A DNA stretch of 64,000 nucleotides from assembly GCA_943371235.1 (NCBI GenBank), contig CALRTZ010000003.1, positions 40,380-104,379 on the forward strand. The letters run 5' to 3'. The DNA is from CAJBVG01 sp943371235. GTDB taxonomy: Bacteria; Bacteroidota; Bacteroidia; Sphingobacteriales; Sphingobacteriaceae. Positions 33,375 through 42,848 of this stretch are shown here, piece by piece (position 1 is the stretch's first letter; each line of letters starts with the position of its first letter). The translations under genes and the position numbers were made by a program. Below the pieces are notes generated by a model. It was not told the DNA's origin. It saw only the letters and a list, made by a program, of their open reading frames with translations, and did no database searches.

Positions 33375-33947
33375 CTATCTATTAATTAATAAAAACACAA
33401 ACAAATATATCCACAAAATATCAATAAAATGCCAAAAAATAGAAGTTAATTCCATTCGGAATATGTTCTTTACTTGGTTAATTTTACGATAGGCGCCAAT
33501 AATAGCAGCTAGCATAATGCATAAACCTGCCACAATGTGTGCACCGTGTAGACCTGATATTACATACACAAAAGATTCGGCTGGGTTGCCCACGAAAAAC
33601 ACTTTATCAGCTACCATTTCTTGCCAGCCAAAATACTGACTCACTAAAAATAGTCCTCCTAATAAAAATGTAATCCATAAGCCCAACTTCTGTTTTGCGA
33701 TGTTGAATTTTTTAGCTTGAATGTATGAGTAGTGCATGGTTGCGCTACTTAATAAAATTAGCACTGTACTGATGTAAAAGATAGCAGGCAAATCAAAAAT
33801 CTTCCAATTACCTTCTGCCTGACGAACAATGTATGCACTTGTTAATCCGGCGAACATCATTATAGAGCTCAGTACAAATAACCAAAGCACGAACTTTACA
33901 GGGCGTGGGTTAAATTTATCTTGTTCTATACTCATTGAATTGAACAT
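33375..33947 (-). CDS. Cytochrome c oxidase subunit III (second, shorter copy)
   Basis: 190 residues, also subunit III family but with fewer residues before the first conserved helix. It contains PVKFVLWLFVLSSIMMFAGLTSAYIVR, the GLHGAHIVAGLCIML segment and the ending SIFWHFIDILWIYLFVF. A start at Met5 (MSIEQDKFNPRP) is equally possible. It lies 4 bases after the heme O synthase gene, so the two are tightly coupled. Confidence 0.9.
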   Translation of the reverse strand: MFNSMSIEQDKFNPRPVKFVLWLFVLSSIMMFAGLTSAYIVRQAEGNWKIFDLPAIFYISTVLILLSSATMHYSYIQAKKFNIAKQKLGLWITFLLGGLFLVSQYFGWQEMVADKVFFVGNPAESFVYVISGLHGAHIVAGLCIMLAAIIGAYRKINQVKNIFRMELTSIFWHFIDILWIYLFVFLLINR

Positions 33948-33951
33948 GTTA

Positions 33952-34842
33952 TTATAATTTATCTATTAATAATGTTATTTGAACGATTGGTAAGTATAAG
34001 AACGAACCAAACATTAATTCTTTGGCAGCTTTTACGCTGCATTGTCGGTATAATTTTACCGATTGCATAAAGAAAACGAAACCAGCTATTAATGATACGA
34101 TGGCTAAGGTATTTCCGGCCATGCCAAATTTTAATGGCAACAAGCTTACCGGAATTAAGATTAGTGTATATAACATTATTTGAAAAGCGCTGCTTTTCGA
34201 TCTTCCTTCTGAAGATGGCATTAAATACATTCCTGCTCTTTTATAATCTTCATCTAACACCCAAGCTACTGCCCAGAAATGTGGGAACTGCCAAATAAAC
34301 TGAATGGCAAACATAATACCCGGTTCGAATCCGAATGAATTTGAATACGCAACGTACCCTAACAAAGGTGGCATTGCACCGGCTATGGCTCCAACAAATA
34401 CTGCAATAGAGCTACGAGTTTTTAAAGGTGTATAAATAAATGCGTAGCAAATGATTGAAAACAATGCTAACACACCTGTAATAATGTTGAATGAAAATGT
34501 TAAAATTGAAATACCTGCAAGCCCCATTACTAGGGATGCGATGATGCCTTCTGTTGCGCTCATGCGCATAGTAGGCATTGGCCTATTTTGCGTGCGCTTC
34601 ATTAATTTATCGGTTTCTTTTTCTATTACTTGGTTAAACCCATTTGCAGAAGCGGTGGTTAAAAATCCTCCTAATATCATCAACCATAATTCGCTCCACA
34701 CTAAGTTTCCTTTGGCTGCGTAAGCGAAAGTAATAGCCGCAGAAAATACCACCAACATGGTTAGGCGCAATTTTAGCAATTGCACATAATCCTGAATTTT
34801 CAGTGTTAGTGTTGATTTCGTATGTAAGTTTTCTGCAATCAC
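33952..34842 (-). CDS. ctaB: Protoheme IX farnesyltransferase (heme O synthase)
   Basis: Converts heme b to heme o by adding a farnesyl chain, the first step toward heme a for the oxidase. 296 residues of the UbiA superfamily with eight to nine helices. The prenyl-diphosphate site NGFNQVIEKETDKLMKRTQ and the following NRPMP are near 65-90. The second conserved loop contains YTPLKTRS, and LDEDYKRAGMYLMP supplies the second acidic cluster. It lies 2 bases after the heme A synthase gene. Confidence 0.95.
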   Translation of the reverse strand: MIAENLHTKSTLTLKIQDYVQLLKLRLTMLVVFSAAITFAYAAKGNLVWSELWLMILGGFLTTASANGFNQVIEKETDKLMKRTQNRPMPTMRMSATEGIIASLVMGLAGISILTFSFNIITGVLALFSIICYAFIYTPLKTRSSIAVFVGAIAGAMPPLLGYVAYSNSFGFEPGIMFAIQFIWQFPHFWAVAWVLDEDYKRAGMYLMPSSEGRSKSSAFQIMLYTLILIPVSLLPLKFGMAGNTLAIVSLIAGFVFFMQSVKLYRQCSVKAAKELMFGSFLYLPIVQITLLIDKL

Positions 34843-34844
34843 AA

Positions 34845-35945
34845 TTAACTAATTAAATCGAGTGCTATGTTTCTTTTGTAAATATTGATCATAATGATTT
34901 GCATCACCAGTGCTCCAACTAATAAAGTAGAAAGCAGTAAGTGTACAGGTTGTAAAGCCTGTGGCAAAGCAAAATTTGCTAATATAATTCCTGTTGCTAT
35001 TTGTGTAATTAAAATTAAAATAGCGGCCGATGAAAATCTACGTAATCTTTTAATGGCTCCAAAGTATATGCGTATGTACCAAGTAGAGTAAACAGCTAAT
35101 AATACTAAGAGTATAGAAAAACTTCTGTGTAGTTTGTAAATAAAACCAGTTAGTTCTACCCATGCTCCTCTGTTGGTTCCTTTCCAAAAATCGGCATAAA
35201 CATCTATGCTTTCTCTTAAGTCGGTTCCCAAAACAATTTGTAATACAGTAAGCGCAATGCTTATCCATGTTACCATGGAGGCTACTCTTAAATTAGGGAT
35301 GGATACTTTTACAGGTTCTAGGTATTTGTATTTTACGATACTATAAGTAAATATTACCAATCCTAAAATCACAATTGCCAACACCATGTGTACGGTAATG
35401 GTCCATGCTAATAAATTTGTAGTTACTACTATACTTCCAAACCAAGCTTGAAAAAGGGTGAGTACCAAAATCACGATACAGAGTAAAAATACGCGGAGGT
35501 GTTGTTTCATCAATGGTATTGAAAAAAGCAACATCAACAACATAAAGAAACCGGTTATGGCTCCAATTAATCTGTTTATGTATTCTGTGTAGGTATTCGC
35601 CACATTAAACTCTTCGGTTGCCTTAATGCTAGCATCGTTTCGAAGTGCATTAGCGGTTTCCGTATCGCCTAATTTTTCTAACAAGTTTGCGAAGCGCTCA
35701 TTTTTATGTAGTCTCTTCTCGAGGTATTGTTCGCGATAATTTTCTGGGAGCTGAGAAACCTCAGTTGGTGGCACCCATTGATCGAAACACTTCGGCCAAT
35801 CTGGGCAACCCATCCCCGAACCAGTACTGCGAACAATACCGCCGGCAAGAATTAAAAGAAACAAAGAACAAATTGTTATAAAACTGATTCTTATGAATCG
35901 TTTTTCATTTTTATTATACTCCGATCGATATGAACTAATATTCAT
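34845..35945 (-). CDS. ctaA: Heme A synthase (COX15/CtaA family)
   Basis: Oxidises the C8 methyl group of heme o to the formyl group of heme a. 366 residues with eight helices. It shows the family opening RISFITICSLFLLILAGGIVRSTGSGMGCPDWPKCF-type text (key parts: GGIVRSTGSGMGCPDWPKC), EYINRLIGAITG with a heme-ligand region, and later paired histidines in VHMVLAI, LHRSFSIL and PVHLLLS. The N-terminus is extended between the first two helices, as in Bacteroidota. It sits directly between the subunit I and heme O synthase genes. Confidence 0.94.
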   Translation of the reverse strand: MNISSYRSEYNKNEKRFIRISFITICSLFLLILAGGIVRSTGSGMGCPDWPKCFDQWVPPTEVSQLPENYREQYLEKRLHKNERFANLLEKLGDTETANALRNDASIKATEEFNVANTYTEYINRLIGAITGFFMLLMLLFSIPLMKQHLRVFLLCIVILVLTLFQAWFGSIVVTTNLLAWTITVHMVLAIVILGLVIFTYSIVKYKYLEPVKVSIPNLRVASMVTWISIALTVLQIVLGTDLRESIDVYADFWKGTNRGAWVELTGFIYKLHRSFSILLVLLAVYSTWYIRIYFGAIKRLRRFSSAAILILITQIATGIILANFALPQALQPVHLLLSTLLVGALVMQIIMINIYKRNIALDLIS

Positions 35946-35955
35946 CGATCGAAAA

Positions 35956-37818
35956 TTAATTTACTTTTTCTTCAGCTGCTTTTTTCGCATCCGAGTCATC
36001 ATGAATACCAAAATCCATTGGTAAGTTTGATGAGATGGTTTGCGAGTAAGGAGTTGTTTGAGGGATAAAATCCTCTTCTGCTCCTGGCTTACTGTAATCA
36101 TACGGCCATCTGTATACTGATGGAATTTCTCCTGGCCAGTTTCCGTGTAAATGTTCTACTGGAGCTGTCCACTCTAATGTATTCGATCTCCAAGGATTTT
36201 GCGGCGATTTTTCTCCTTTGAAAATACTTCTGAAGAAGTTGTACAAGAAGATAAACTGAGCAATAGATCCTAAGATTGCTGAGATACTGATGAATTTGTT
36301 TACTGCTAACCACTCGTTCATAAACTCGAAGCTTGTAAATGCATAGTATCTACGTGGTACACCATCTAAACCGATGAAGTGCATTGGGAAGAATACGCAA
36401 TAAACTGCGATGAATGTTAACCAGAAGTGGAAATACCCTAAACGTGCATCCATCATACGTCCGAACATTTTTGGATACCAGTGGTAAATACCGGCAAACA
36501 TTCCGAACATCGCCGAACTTCCCATTACAATATGGAAATGGGCAACTACGAAATACGTATCGTGTAAGTTAATATCTAACGATGCATTACCTAAGAAGAT
36601 ACCTGTTAAACCACCTGTGATGAACAATGATACTAGACCAATTGAGAACATCATGGCTGGAGTAAACTGGATATTACCTTTCCAAAGTGTTGCTAAATAA
36701 TTAAATGTTTTTACTGCTGATGGTACCGCGATGATAAGAGTGGTAAACATAAACACCGAACCTAAGAATGGATTCATACCGGTTACAAACATATGGTGAC
36801 CCCATACGATGAACGATAAGAATGCGATACCAATTAAAGAGATGATCATGGCACGGTAACCGAAAATTGGTTTACGTGCATTTGTTGCGATGATCTCTGA
36901 AGTGATACCCAATGCTGGCATGATGATGATGTATACCTCTGGGTGACCTAAGAACCAGAATAAATGCTGGAACAATACAGGCGAACCTCCGTGGTTTGGC
37001 AAGGCTTCTCCTCCAATATAAATATCAGATAAGTAGAAACTGGTACCGAAACTTCTATCAAAAATTAATAATAATACACCTGCTAATAATACTGGGAATG
37101 ATAATACACCCAATACTGCGGTTAAGAAAAATGCCCAAATGGTTAATGGCATTTTAGTCATCGACATGCCTTTCGTACGCATGTTTAATACCGTACTGAT
37201 GTAGTTGATACCACCCATTAAAGAGGAGGCAACGAATAAACTCATGGATACTAACCAGAGCGTCATACCAAGGCCTGAGCCTGGCATCGCTTTCGGTATT
37301 GCCGATAGTGGAGGATAGATTGTCCAACCACCAGATGCAGGACCCGTTTCAACCATTAATGAAATTGTCATTACCACACTAGCCATAAAGAAGAACCAGT
37401 ATGATAACATGTTTAAGAATGGCGAAGCCATGTCTCTTGCACCTACTTGCAATGGAATTAAGAGGTTACTAAACGTACCGCTTAAGCCGGCAGTTAATAC
37501 AAAGAATACCATAATGGTACCGTGTATGGTAACCATCGACATATAGAACGAAGGGTCTATACGTCCGTCTTTCGCCCATTTACCTAAAATTCTTTCTAAG
37601 AATGGAAACGATTCATCGGGCCATCCTAATTGAATACGAAACAATACAGATAGTACCATTCCAATAATTGCCATGATAATACCTGTAATCAGGAATTGCT
37701 TAGCAATCATCTTGTGGTCCATACTGAAAACGTACTTCGACCAGAACGTCTCAGGATGATGTTCGTGGTGATCTGCATGTGCATGCACGTCAGTGTGGTC
37801 TAAAGCTTGAGTTGACAT
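35956..37818 (-). CDS. ctaD: Cytochrome c oxidase subunit I
   Basis: The catalytic core of the heme-copper oxidase, 620 residues with at least twelve membrane helices. Ligands can be read directly: H99 (TIHGTIM) for the low-spin heme, H292 with cross-linkable Tyr296 in GHPEVY, H343-H344 (WGHHMF) for CuB, and H429/H431 (AHFHIVMG) for the two hemes. Glu in GHPEVY indicates an A1-type proton channel. The N-terminus is His-rich (HTDVHAHADHHEHHPE), perhaps metal-binding. It follows subunit II by 24 bases. Confidence 0.97.
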   Translation of the reverse strand: MSTQALDHTDVHAHADHHEHHPETFWSKYVFSMDHKMIAKQFLITGIIMAIIGMVLSVLFRIQLGWPDESFPFLERILGKWAKDGRIDPSFYMSMVTIHGTIMVFFVLTAGLSGTFSNLLIPLQVGARDMASPFLNMLSYWFFFMASVVMTISLMVETGPASGGWTIYPPLSAIPKAMPGSGLGMTLWLVSMSLFVASSLMGGINYISTVLNMRTKGMSMTKMPLTIWAFFLTAVLGVLSFPVLLAGVLLLIFDRSFGTSFYLSDIYIGGEALPNHGGSPVLFQHLFWFLGHPEVYIIIMPALGITSEIIATNARKPIFGYRAMIISLIGIAFLSFIVWGHHMFVTGMNPFLGSVFMFTTLIIAVPSAVKTFNYLATLWKGNIQFTPAMMFSIGLVSLFITGGLTGIFLGNASLDINLHDTYFVVAHFHIVMGSSAMFGMFAGIYHWYPKMFGRMMDARLGYFHFWLTFIAVYCVFFPMHFIGLDGVPRRYYAFTSFEFMNEWLAVNKFISISAILGSIAQFIFLYNFFRSIFKGEKSPQNPWRSNTLEWTAPVEHLHGNWPGEIPSVYRWPYDYSKPGAEEDFIPQTTPYSQTISSNLPMDFGIHDDSDAKKAAEEKVN

Positions 37819-37842
37819 ATATTTCTAAACTTTTTTTTCTAA

Positions 37843-39006
37843 TTAATTCAATGCTAATTTTCTTGCTTCTTCGGCTTTCATTCTAGCCACTTCAGCTTCT
37901 GTAATTTGCTTAGCAATGTCTTCCGTGTAATATGGCTTTTGTGTTGCTAACCATTCTTTGTATTCTTTTTCTTCTACTACTACAATTTTCATTTGCATGT
38001 TGTAGTGTGCAGATCCACAAATTTTAGCACATAATAAAATGTAATCAAATTTAGGATCGCTAATTTTCTCACGCATTTGAGCTGTAGTTAAACGTGGAGT
38101 AAACCAAAAGAATGTTGGCATACCTGGTACGCAGTTCATTTGTGCGCGGAAGTGTGGCATGTATGCAGAGTGTATAACATCTCTTGCACCAAAAATAAAG
38201 GATACAGGTTTGTTAACTGGCAAGTAAATTTCGCGAGTAAAGTAATCGTCTTTTGCAGATGCATCGTTAAAGTTTACACCTGTTTCGTTTACATCGTTTA
38301 CTAATTTAAATGCTTTTGTACCTAACTTTTTATCTTCACCTGGGTAACGAACAATCCAACCGAATTGTTTAGCAGTAACGTCTAATGTTAAGGCTTCAAC
38401 CGGTGCTGGTTTTGTAATGTTTGTCCATGTTTTCCAACCTCCAATAACTAATACTGCTAATACTATTGCCGGAATTAAGGTCCAGTATAATTCTAACTTA
38501 TCATTATGTGGGTAGAAAAATGCTTTACGCTCTCCAGTACTTTTGTATTTGTAAGAGAAGTAGAACAATAAAATATGCGTAATCACAAACACAATACCTG
38601 TAACAATAAGAGTAATGTTAAACAAGTTATCGGTTAACACACCGTGCTCAGATGCTGCTTCTGGCAAAAGCTGACGACCGTGTGTATTGAACTCCCAAAA
38701 AATAGCAGCGAAGAATGCGATACCGAATAATAAAAAAACGTATCCGTTTACTTTATTCCATTTGGTTCTTACTTCTTTACCATTTAATGTTTGCGTTAAT
38801 TCTAATGCTTTTATTGTTTTGTTGATTACACTGAATACAAGTATACCAGCAACTAACAACAATGAATAAAACCAAAAATCAATGCTCAGTTCTTTCGGAC
38901 CTTCAGAATCTTGAGCAAAGGCAGTGCTTGTACTAAGCGTAATAACTGCGAATGCTAAAAGTGCTTTAAGGTTCGATTTCATTTTTGATATTATAGAGTA
39001 TTTCAT
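37843..39006 (-). CDS. ctaC: Cytochrome c oxidase subunit II
   Basis: Carries the CuA centre that accepts electrons from cytochrome c. 387 residues with a signal peptide, three hydrophobic segments (one near 45-60, then two anchor helices near 85-105 and 130-150) and a periplasmic cupredoxin domain. The CuA motif reads CAKICGSAHYNM: both Cys, His and Met are present, but Lys stands where many subunits II have Glu. An internal Met9 (MKSNLKALLAF) also gives a good signal peptide and may be the true start. There is no fused heme c domain at the C-terminus. It lies 12 bases after actF. Confidence 0.95.
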   Translation of the reverse strand: MKYSIISKMKSNLKALLAFAVITLSTSTAFAQDSEGPKELSIDFWFYSLLLVAGILVFSVINKTIKALELTQTLNGKEVRTKWNKVNGYVFLLFGIAFFAAIFWEFNTHGRQLLPEAASEHGVLTDNLFNITLIVTGIVFVITHILLFYFSYKYKSTGERKAFFYPHNDKLELYWTLIPAIVLAVLVIGGWKTWTNITKPAPVEALTLDVTAKQFGWIVRYPGEDKKLGTKAFKLVNDVNETGVNFNDASAKDDYFTREIYLPVNKPVSFIFGARDVIHSAYMPHFRAQMNCVPGMPTFFWFTPRLTTAQMREKISDPKFDYILLCAKICGSAHYNMQMKIVVVEEKEYKEWLATQKPYYTEDIAKQITEAEVARMKAEEARKLALN

Positions 39007-39018
39007 AAAATAATTTTC

Positions 39019-40227
39019 TTATATCTCGTGATGTAAACTTTCTTCTAAGTAAGGGTGGTTCTTAGGAACTAATGCTGCCTTGCTAAGTGCAGATAACATA
39101 ATCCACATAAATAAACCTATAAATCCTGCAGTAGTACCGAACTCAATAATTCCGAAACCGAAGTGTTCACCCACTGTACCTGGCATAATCATCATGTAAT
39201 AATCTAACCAATGGCCCGCAAGAATTACGATGGTAACAATTTTCATTGTTTTGAAATTACGTTTTGCATCACGTGTCATTAATATTAACACCGGTGCTAC
39301 GAAATTGATGATGATGTTTAACCAGAAGAAAAACAAATAACCATTATCCCATCTTTTTCTGAAGTAGACTGTTTCTTCTGGTAAGTTAGCGTAGTAAATC
39401 AATAAGAATTGAGAGAACCAAACGTATGTCCAGAAGATAGAGAATGCAAATATAAATTTACCTAAATCGTGTAAGTGCGAATCGTTCACCCATTGGAAGT
39501 ATCCTTTTTCGCGAAGTAAAATTAAGGTTAAAGTAATTGCTGATAATCCGCTTACCCAAAGTGCTGCAAAGTTATACCAAGCAAACATGGTAGAGAACCA
39601 ATGTGCTTCTAAACTCATAATTACTTCGAATGCAAATACTGCAGAACTAAATCCGAATATTACTAAGAAAATTGCTGAGAATTTAATGCTCTTATCGTGC
39701 ATTTTTATTCCAGAAATTTGATCTTCTTTTAAAGAGTAACTACGTAACATTCTTTGGAAGATAGTCCATATTACTAAAAAGCCGATGATGCTACCTACAA
39801 AGGTAGGGATGTTTAACAAAGCACTTTTTCCTGCAATTAGTTTATCGTATTTTGGTGAGTCTGGATTTACTAAATCTGGATCTGCCCAATGGTGGTATAA
39901 GTTATGGGTATATAAACCTGCAACTATTACAACTACTAAAATTCCGCCTGCCCAAGGTAATACTGCTGAGAAAGCAGAAGGGATGCGAATTAAGGAAGTA
40001 GACCAACCTGCGTTTGCTACGTATTGAATTGCTACGAAGAACAATCCTGCTACACACAAACCTGTGATGTAGTAACTGTTTAGTAACAAATTCGCAAATG
40101 TGCGTTCTGCGTGTCCTGAGAGAAATCCATATCCTACAGACAATATTCCTATTGCCAATAGAATCATCGCCCAGCGTTTAGCGCCGGCTGATATTTCATA
40201 TTTCTGATTTAAATCGAAGTTTGCCAT
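39019..40227 (-). CDS. actF: Alternative complex III membrane subunit ActF
   Basis: 402 residues, about ten membrane helices, homologous to the ActF quinol:cytochrome c oxidoreductase subunit of the NrfD-related group. Landmarks are SAGAKRWAMILLAIGI near the start, ALYTH-like NLYHHWADPDLV, SFEAHWF-type SLEAHWFSTMFAWYNF, and HDLGKFIFAFSIFWTYVWFSQFLLI. Together with ActC it forms the membrane arm that handles menaquinol. It lies 18 bases after actE. Confidence 0.93.
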   Translation of the reverse strand: MANFDLNQKYEISAGAKRWAMILLAIGILSVGYGFLSGHAERTFANLLLNSYYITGLCVAGLFFVAIQYVANAGWSTSLIRIPSAFSAVLPWAGGILVVVIVAGLYTHNLYHHWADPDLVNPDSPKYDKLIAGKSALLNIPTFVGSIIGFLVIWTIFQRMLRSYSLKEDQISGIKMHDKSIKFSAIFLVIFGFSSAVFAFEVIMSLEAHWFSTMFAWYNFAALWVSGLSAITLTLILLREKGYFQWVNDSHLHDLGKFIFAFSIFWTYVWFSQFLLIYYANLPEETVYFRKRWDNGYLFFFWLNIIINFVAPVLILMTRDAKRNFKTMKIVTIVILAGHWLDYYMMIMPGTVGEHFGFGIIEFGTTAGFIGLFMWIMLSALSKAALVPKNHPYLEESLHHEI

Positions 40228-40245
40228 TATGATCTGCTTTCTTGA

Positions 40246-40836
40246 TTATTGTACATTCTGTAATTGGTGAACATAAAGAACAATTTTCCAACGTTCTTCA
40301 GGAGTAATTTGCGAAGCGTGTGGGCCCATTAAGTTTACTCCGTAGGTAATAGTGTGGTAAATTTTACCATCTGTTAAATCTTTCATCGCTCCGCCTCTAG
40401 ACGATGTTCCGGTTGAGTATGATGGTGGCGGCGGGAATTTTCCTGCTGCAACTATAGAACCATCGCCTTTACCTTGTGCACCGTGGCAGTGTGAGCAAAA
40501 GTTAGTATATAATTTTTGGCCTTCGGCAAGTAAAGTTGTATCGTTAGCAAAAGGATTTACTAACTCTGCACTTGCTTTTGTGTAACCATCAATATTATTA
40601 TCATACGCAAATTTAGTGAAGCCAACTGGTACAGTACCTGCAACAGGTGTTTGTGCCGTTTGACCGTTTTTAAATTGCTCATTTTTTTGATCAGGGTTGT
40701 ATGCAATTGGATGATACATATTTGGTGCATACTCGTATCCTGGATTCTCTTTGCTATGGTAGCATGACGATAGTGAGCCAACTACTAAAGCAGCCACTAG
40801 AGCGAATGAAAGGATCTTGATATTATTCTTCATCAT
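40246..40836 (-). CDS. actE: Alternative complex III monoheme cytochrome c ActE
   Basis: 196-residue lipoprotein cytochrome. The signal peptide ends in LSSC (C25 lipidated), so it is anchored to the membrane. One heme c site CSHCH is at 114-118 (followed by GAQGKGDG), and a late Met (YGVNLMGPHASQ) is the probable second axial ligand. ActE passes electrons from the Act complex toward the oxidase. Its start overlaps the end of actD by 14 bases, and a second Met immediately follows the first. Confidence 0.93.
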   Translation of the reverse strand: MMKNNIKILSFALVAALVVGSLSSCYHSKENPGYEYAPNMYHPIAYNPDQKNEQFKNGQTAQTPVAGTVPVGFTKFAYDNNIDGYTKASAELVNPFANDTTLLAEGQKLYTNFCSHCHGAQGKGDGSIVAAGKFPPPPSYSTGTSSRGGAMKDLTDGKIYHTITYGVNLMGPHASQITPEERWKIVLYVHQLQNVQ

Positions 40837-41362
40837 AGCTAATGTATTTTCTTTCGTTATGTTTTATTTCAACAGCACCTGCTTCTTTTAACAAAGCATC
40901 TACCGAATTAATATCATTTGTTTTAGCATCAATAGCTACCACGAATCTATCGTCTGTTGCGCGTAAATCCATTACTCTAGGAGCTCTTCCTGGGAATAAG
41001 TGGTTTGCATAAAAGAAGGTAAATACCATGCCGTATGCACAAAACAATACCGTTAACTCAAACATTACCGGAATAAAATCTGGGAATGCAAATGCTGGTT
41101 TACCACCAATATTCATTGGCCAATCTACCACCAACATGTAATACACCATGGTGAAAGCTGTAATGGTACCTGTAATACCAAACAAGAATGCAGCAATTGG
41201 TAAACGTGAACGTTTGATGCCTAATTTATTTTCGATTCCGTGGATCGGGAATGGGGTGAACACATCATGTATTTTGATGTTGCTCGCTTGCAATTTATCG
41301 ATCCCGTTCATTAAAACTTCCGGATCGTCAAAATGTCCTAAAATATATTTAATGTTACTCAT
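40823..41362 (-). CDS. actD: Alternative complex III subunit ActD (DUF3341)
   Basis: 179 residues from the ATG at 41362 (MSNIKYILGHFDDPE). The frame runs 12 codons further into actC, but the shorter start is the one conserved in the family. A cytoplasmic ferredoxin-like head (about 1-55, with HDVFTPFPIHGIE) is followed by two membrane helices (about 63-85 and 100-125), then a soluble tail with DDRFVVAIDAK. ActD is the DUF3341 subunit of the complex. It overlaps actC by 8 bases and actE by 14, so translation is coupled. Confidence 0.92.
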   Translation of the reverse strand: MSNIKYILGHFDDPEVLMNGIDKLQASNIKIHDVFTPFPIHGIENKLGIKRSRLPIAAFLFGITGTITAFTMVYYMLVVDWPMNIGGKPAFAFPDFIPVMFELTVLFCAYGMVFTFFYANHLFPGRAPRVMDLRATDDRFVVAIDAKTNDINSVDALLKEAGAVEIKHNERKYISYDEE

Positions 41363-42824
41363 CTTTCTTTTCGTTCTTGATGGTTGCTGTTGTTGCAATA
41401 ACTATACTATTTTCAAAACCTGCAGGTACATGTGCATGTCCTTCTTTTATCATCTTACGTTTAGATTGCTCAGAAGATCCTTTCAACAATAATTTCACCT
41501 CTGCCATTGCAATTGCTGGTAATACTCGTAAGAACAATAAGAATAAAGTAAAGAATAAACCTAATGAACCTATGAAGATTGCCACGTCTACCCATGTAGG
41601 ATAGAACATTGCCCAACTTGATGGTAAGTAATCTCTGTGTAATGAAGTAACAATAATTACGAAACGCTCGAACCACATACCGATGTTAACGAAGATTGAT
41701 AAAACCCAAGATGCAACGATGCTTGTTCTGATTTTTTTGAACCAGAAAAGTTGTGGTGAAATTACGTTACACGTAATCATCGACCAGTATGCCCACCAGT
41801 ATGGACCAGTAGCACGGTTAATAAATGCGTATTGCTCGTATTCAACACCTGAGTACCAAGCGATGAAAAATTCTGTTCCGTATGCAACACCTACGATAGA
41901 TCCGGTAAGGATGATGATTTTATTCATCGACTCGATGTGAGCCATCGTAATGTAGTTTTCGAAGTTTAATACTTTACGTGCAATTAATAATAATGTTTGT
42001 ACCATCGCAAAACCCGAGAAGATCGCTCCTGCCACAAAGTATGGAGGGAAGATGGTAGTGTGCCATCCTGGTATTACTGAAGTAGCAAAGTCAAAAGATA
42101 CGATTGTGTGTACCGAAAGTACCAGTGGTGTAGATACACCTGCCAATATCAACGATACGGTTTCAAAACGTTGCCATGATTTTACTGATCCGTTCCATCC
42201 GAAAGATAAAACTGAATATATTCTTCTGCGTAAGCCTTGTGCTCTATCGCGAATAGTTGCAATGTCTGGTAATAAACCCGTGTACCAAAATACTAAGGAT
42301 ACAGAGAAGTATGTTGAGATCGCAAATACGTCCCATACCAACGGTGAGTTAAAGTTCACCCATAAAGAACCGAATTGGTTCGGTAATGGTAATGGCCAGT
42401 ATGCTACCCATGGGCGACCCATGTGAGCCACAATAAACGATGCCGCACAAATAACGGCGAAGATCGTCATTGCTTCTGCAGATCTGTTAATGGAGTTTCT
42501 CCAGTTCTGACGGAACAAAAGTAAGATTGCTGAGATTAAGGTACCCGCGTGACCGATACCTACCCACCAAACGAAGTTGGTGATGTCCCATGCCCAACCT
42601 ACAGTTTTGTTCAATCCCCAGGCTCCAATACCTGTCCAGAAAGTGTAACCTACTGCAACTAACCATAAGGTTAATCCTAGTACTGCTACCGTGAACCCCA
42701 TCCACCAAGCTCTGCTTGGCATTCTTTCTACTGGTGCACAAACATCTTCCGTAATTTTATTATAGGTGATGTCTGTTCCCGTAATTAACGGTTCTCTTAT
42801 TATTGATTCGTGATGTGATGACAT
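41355..42824 (-). CDS. actC: Alternative complex III membrane subunit ActC (NrfD-like)
   Basis: 489 residues with about ten membrane helices, of the polysulfide reductase NrfD family. Landmarks are PSRAWWMGFTVAVLGLTLWL near 33-52, FVWWVGIGHAGTLISAILLL with its conserved His, VSFDFATSVIPGWHTTIFPPYFVAGAIFSGFAMV and YGTEFFIAWYSG. This subunit forms a quinol site and proton path in the Act complex. The C-terminal 30 residues are polar and cytoplasmic. Confidence 0.95.
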   Translation of the reverse strand: MSSHHESIIREPLITGTDITYNKITEDVCAPVERMPSRAWWMGFTVAVLGLTLWLVAVGYTFWTGIGAWGLNKTVGWAWDITNFVWWVGIGHAGTLISAILLLFRQNWRNSINRSAEAMTIFAVICAASFIVAHMGRPWVAYWPLPLPNQFGSLWVNFNSPLVWDVFAISTYFSVSLVFWYTGLLPDIATIRDRAQGLRRRIYSVLSFGWNGSVKSWQRFETVSLILAGVSTPLVLSVHTIVSFDFATSVIPGWHTTIFPPYFVAGAIFSGFAMVQTLLLIARKVLNFENYITMAHIESMNKIIILTGSIVGVAYGTEFFIAWYSGVEYEQYAFINRATGPYWWAYWSMITCNVISPQLFWFKKIRTSIVASWVLSIFVNIGMWFERFVIIVTSLHRDYLPSSWAMFYPTWVDVAIFIGSLGLFFTLFLLFLRVLPAIAMAEVKLLLKGSSEQSKRKMIKEGHAHVPAGFENSIVIATTATIKNEKKDE

Positions 42825-42848
42825 ACGATTTGGTTTTATTCTTAATTA

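Noticed and set aside
34315..34345. tRNA-like GGTTCGAATCC motif
   Set aside because: It lies inside the heme O synthase coding sequence and no cloverleaf can be drawn around it. No tRNA or rRNA gene was seen in the window.
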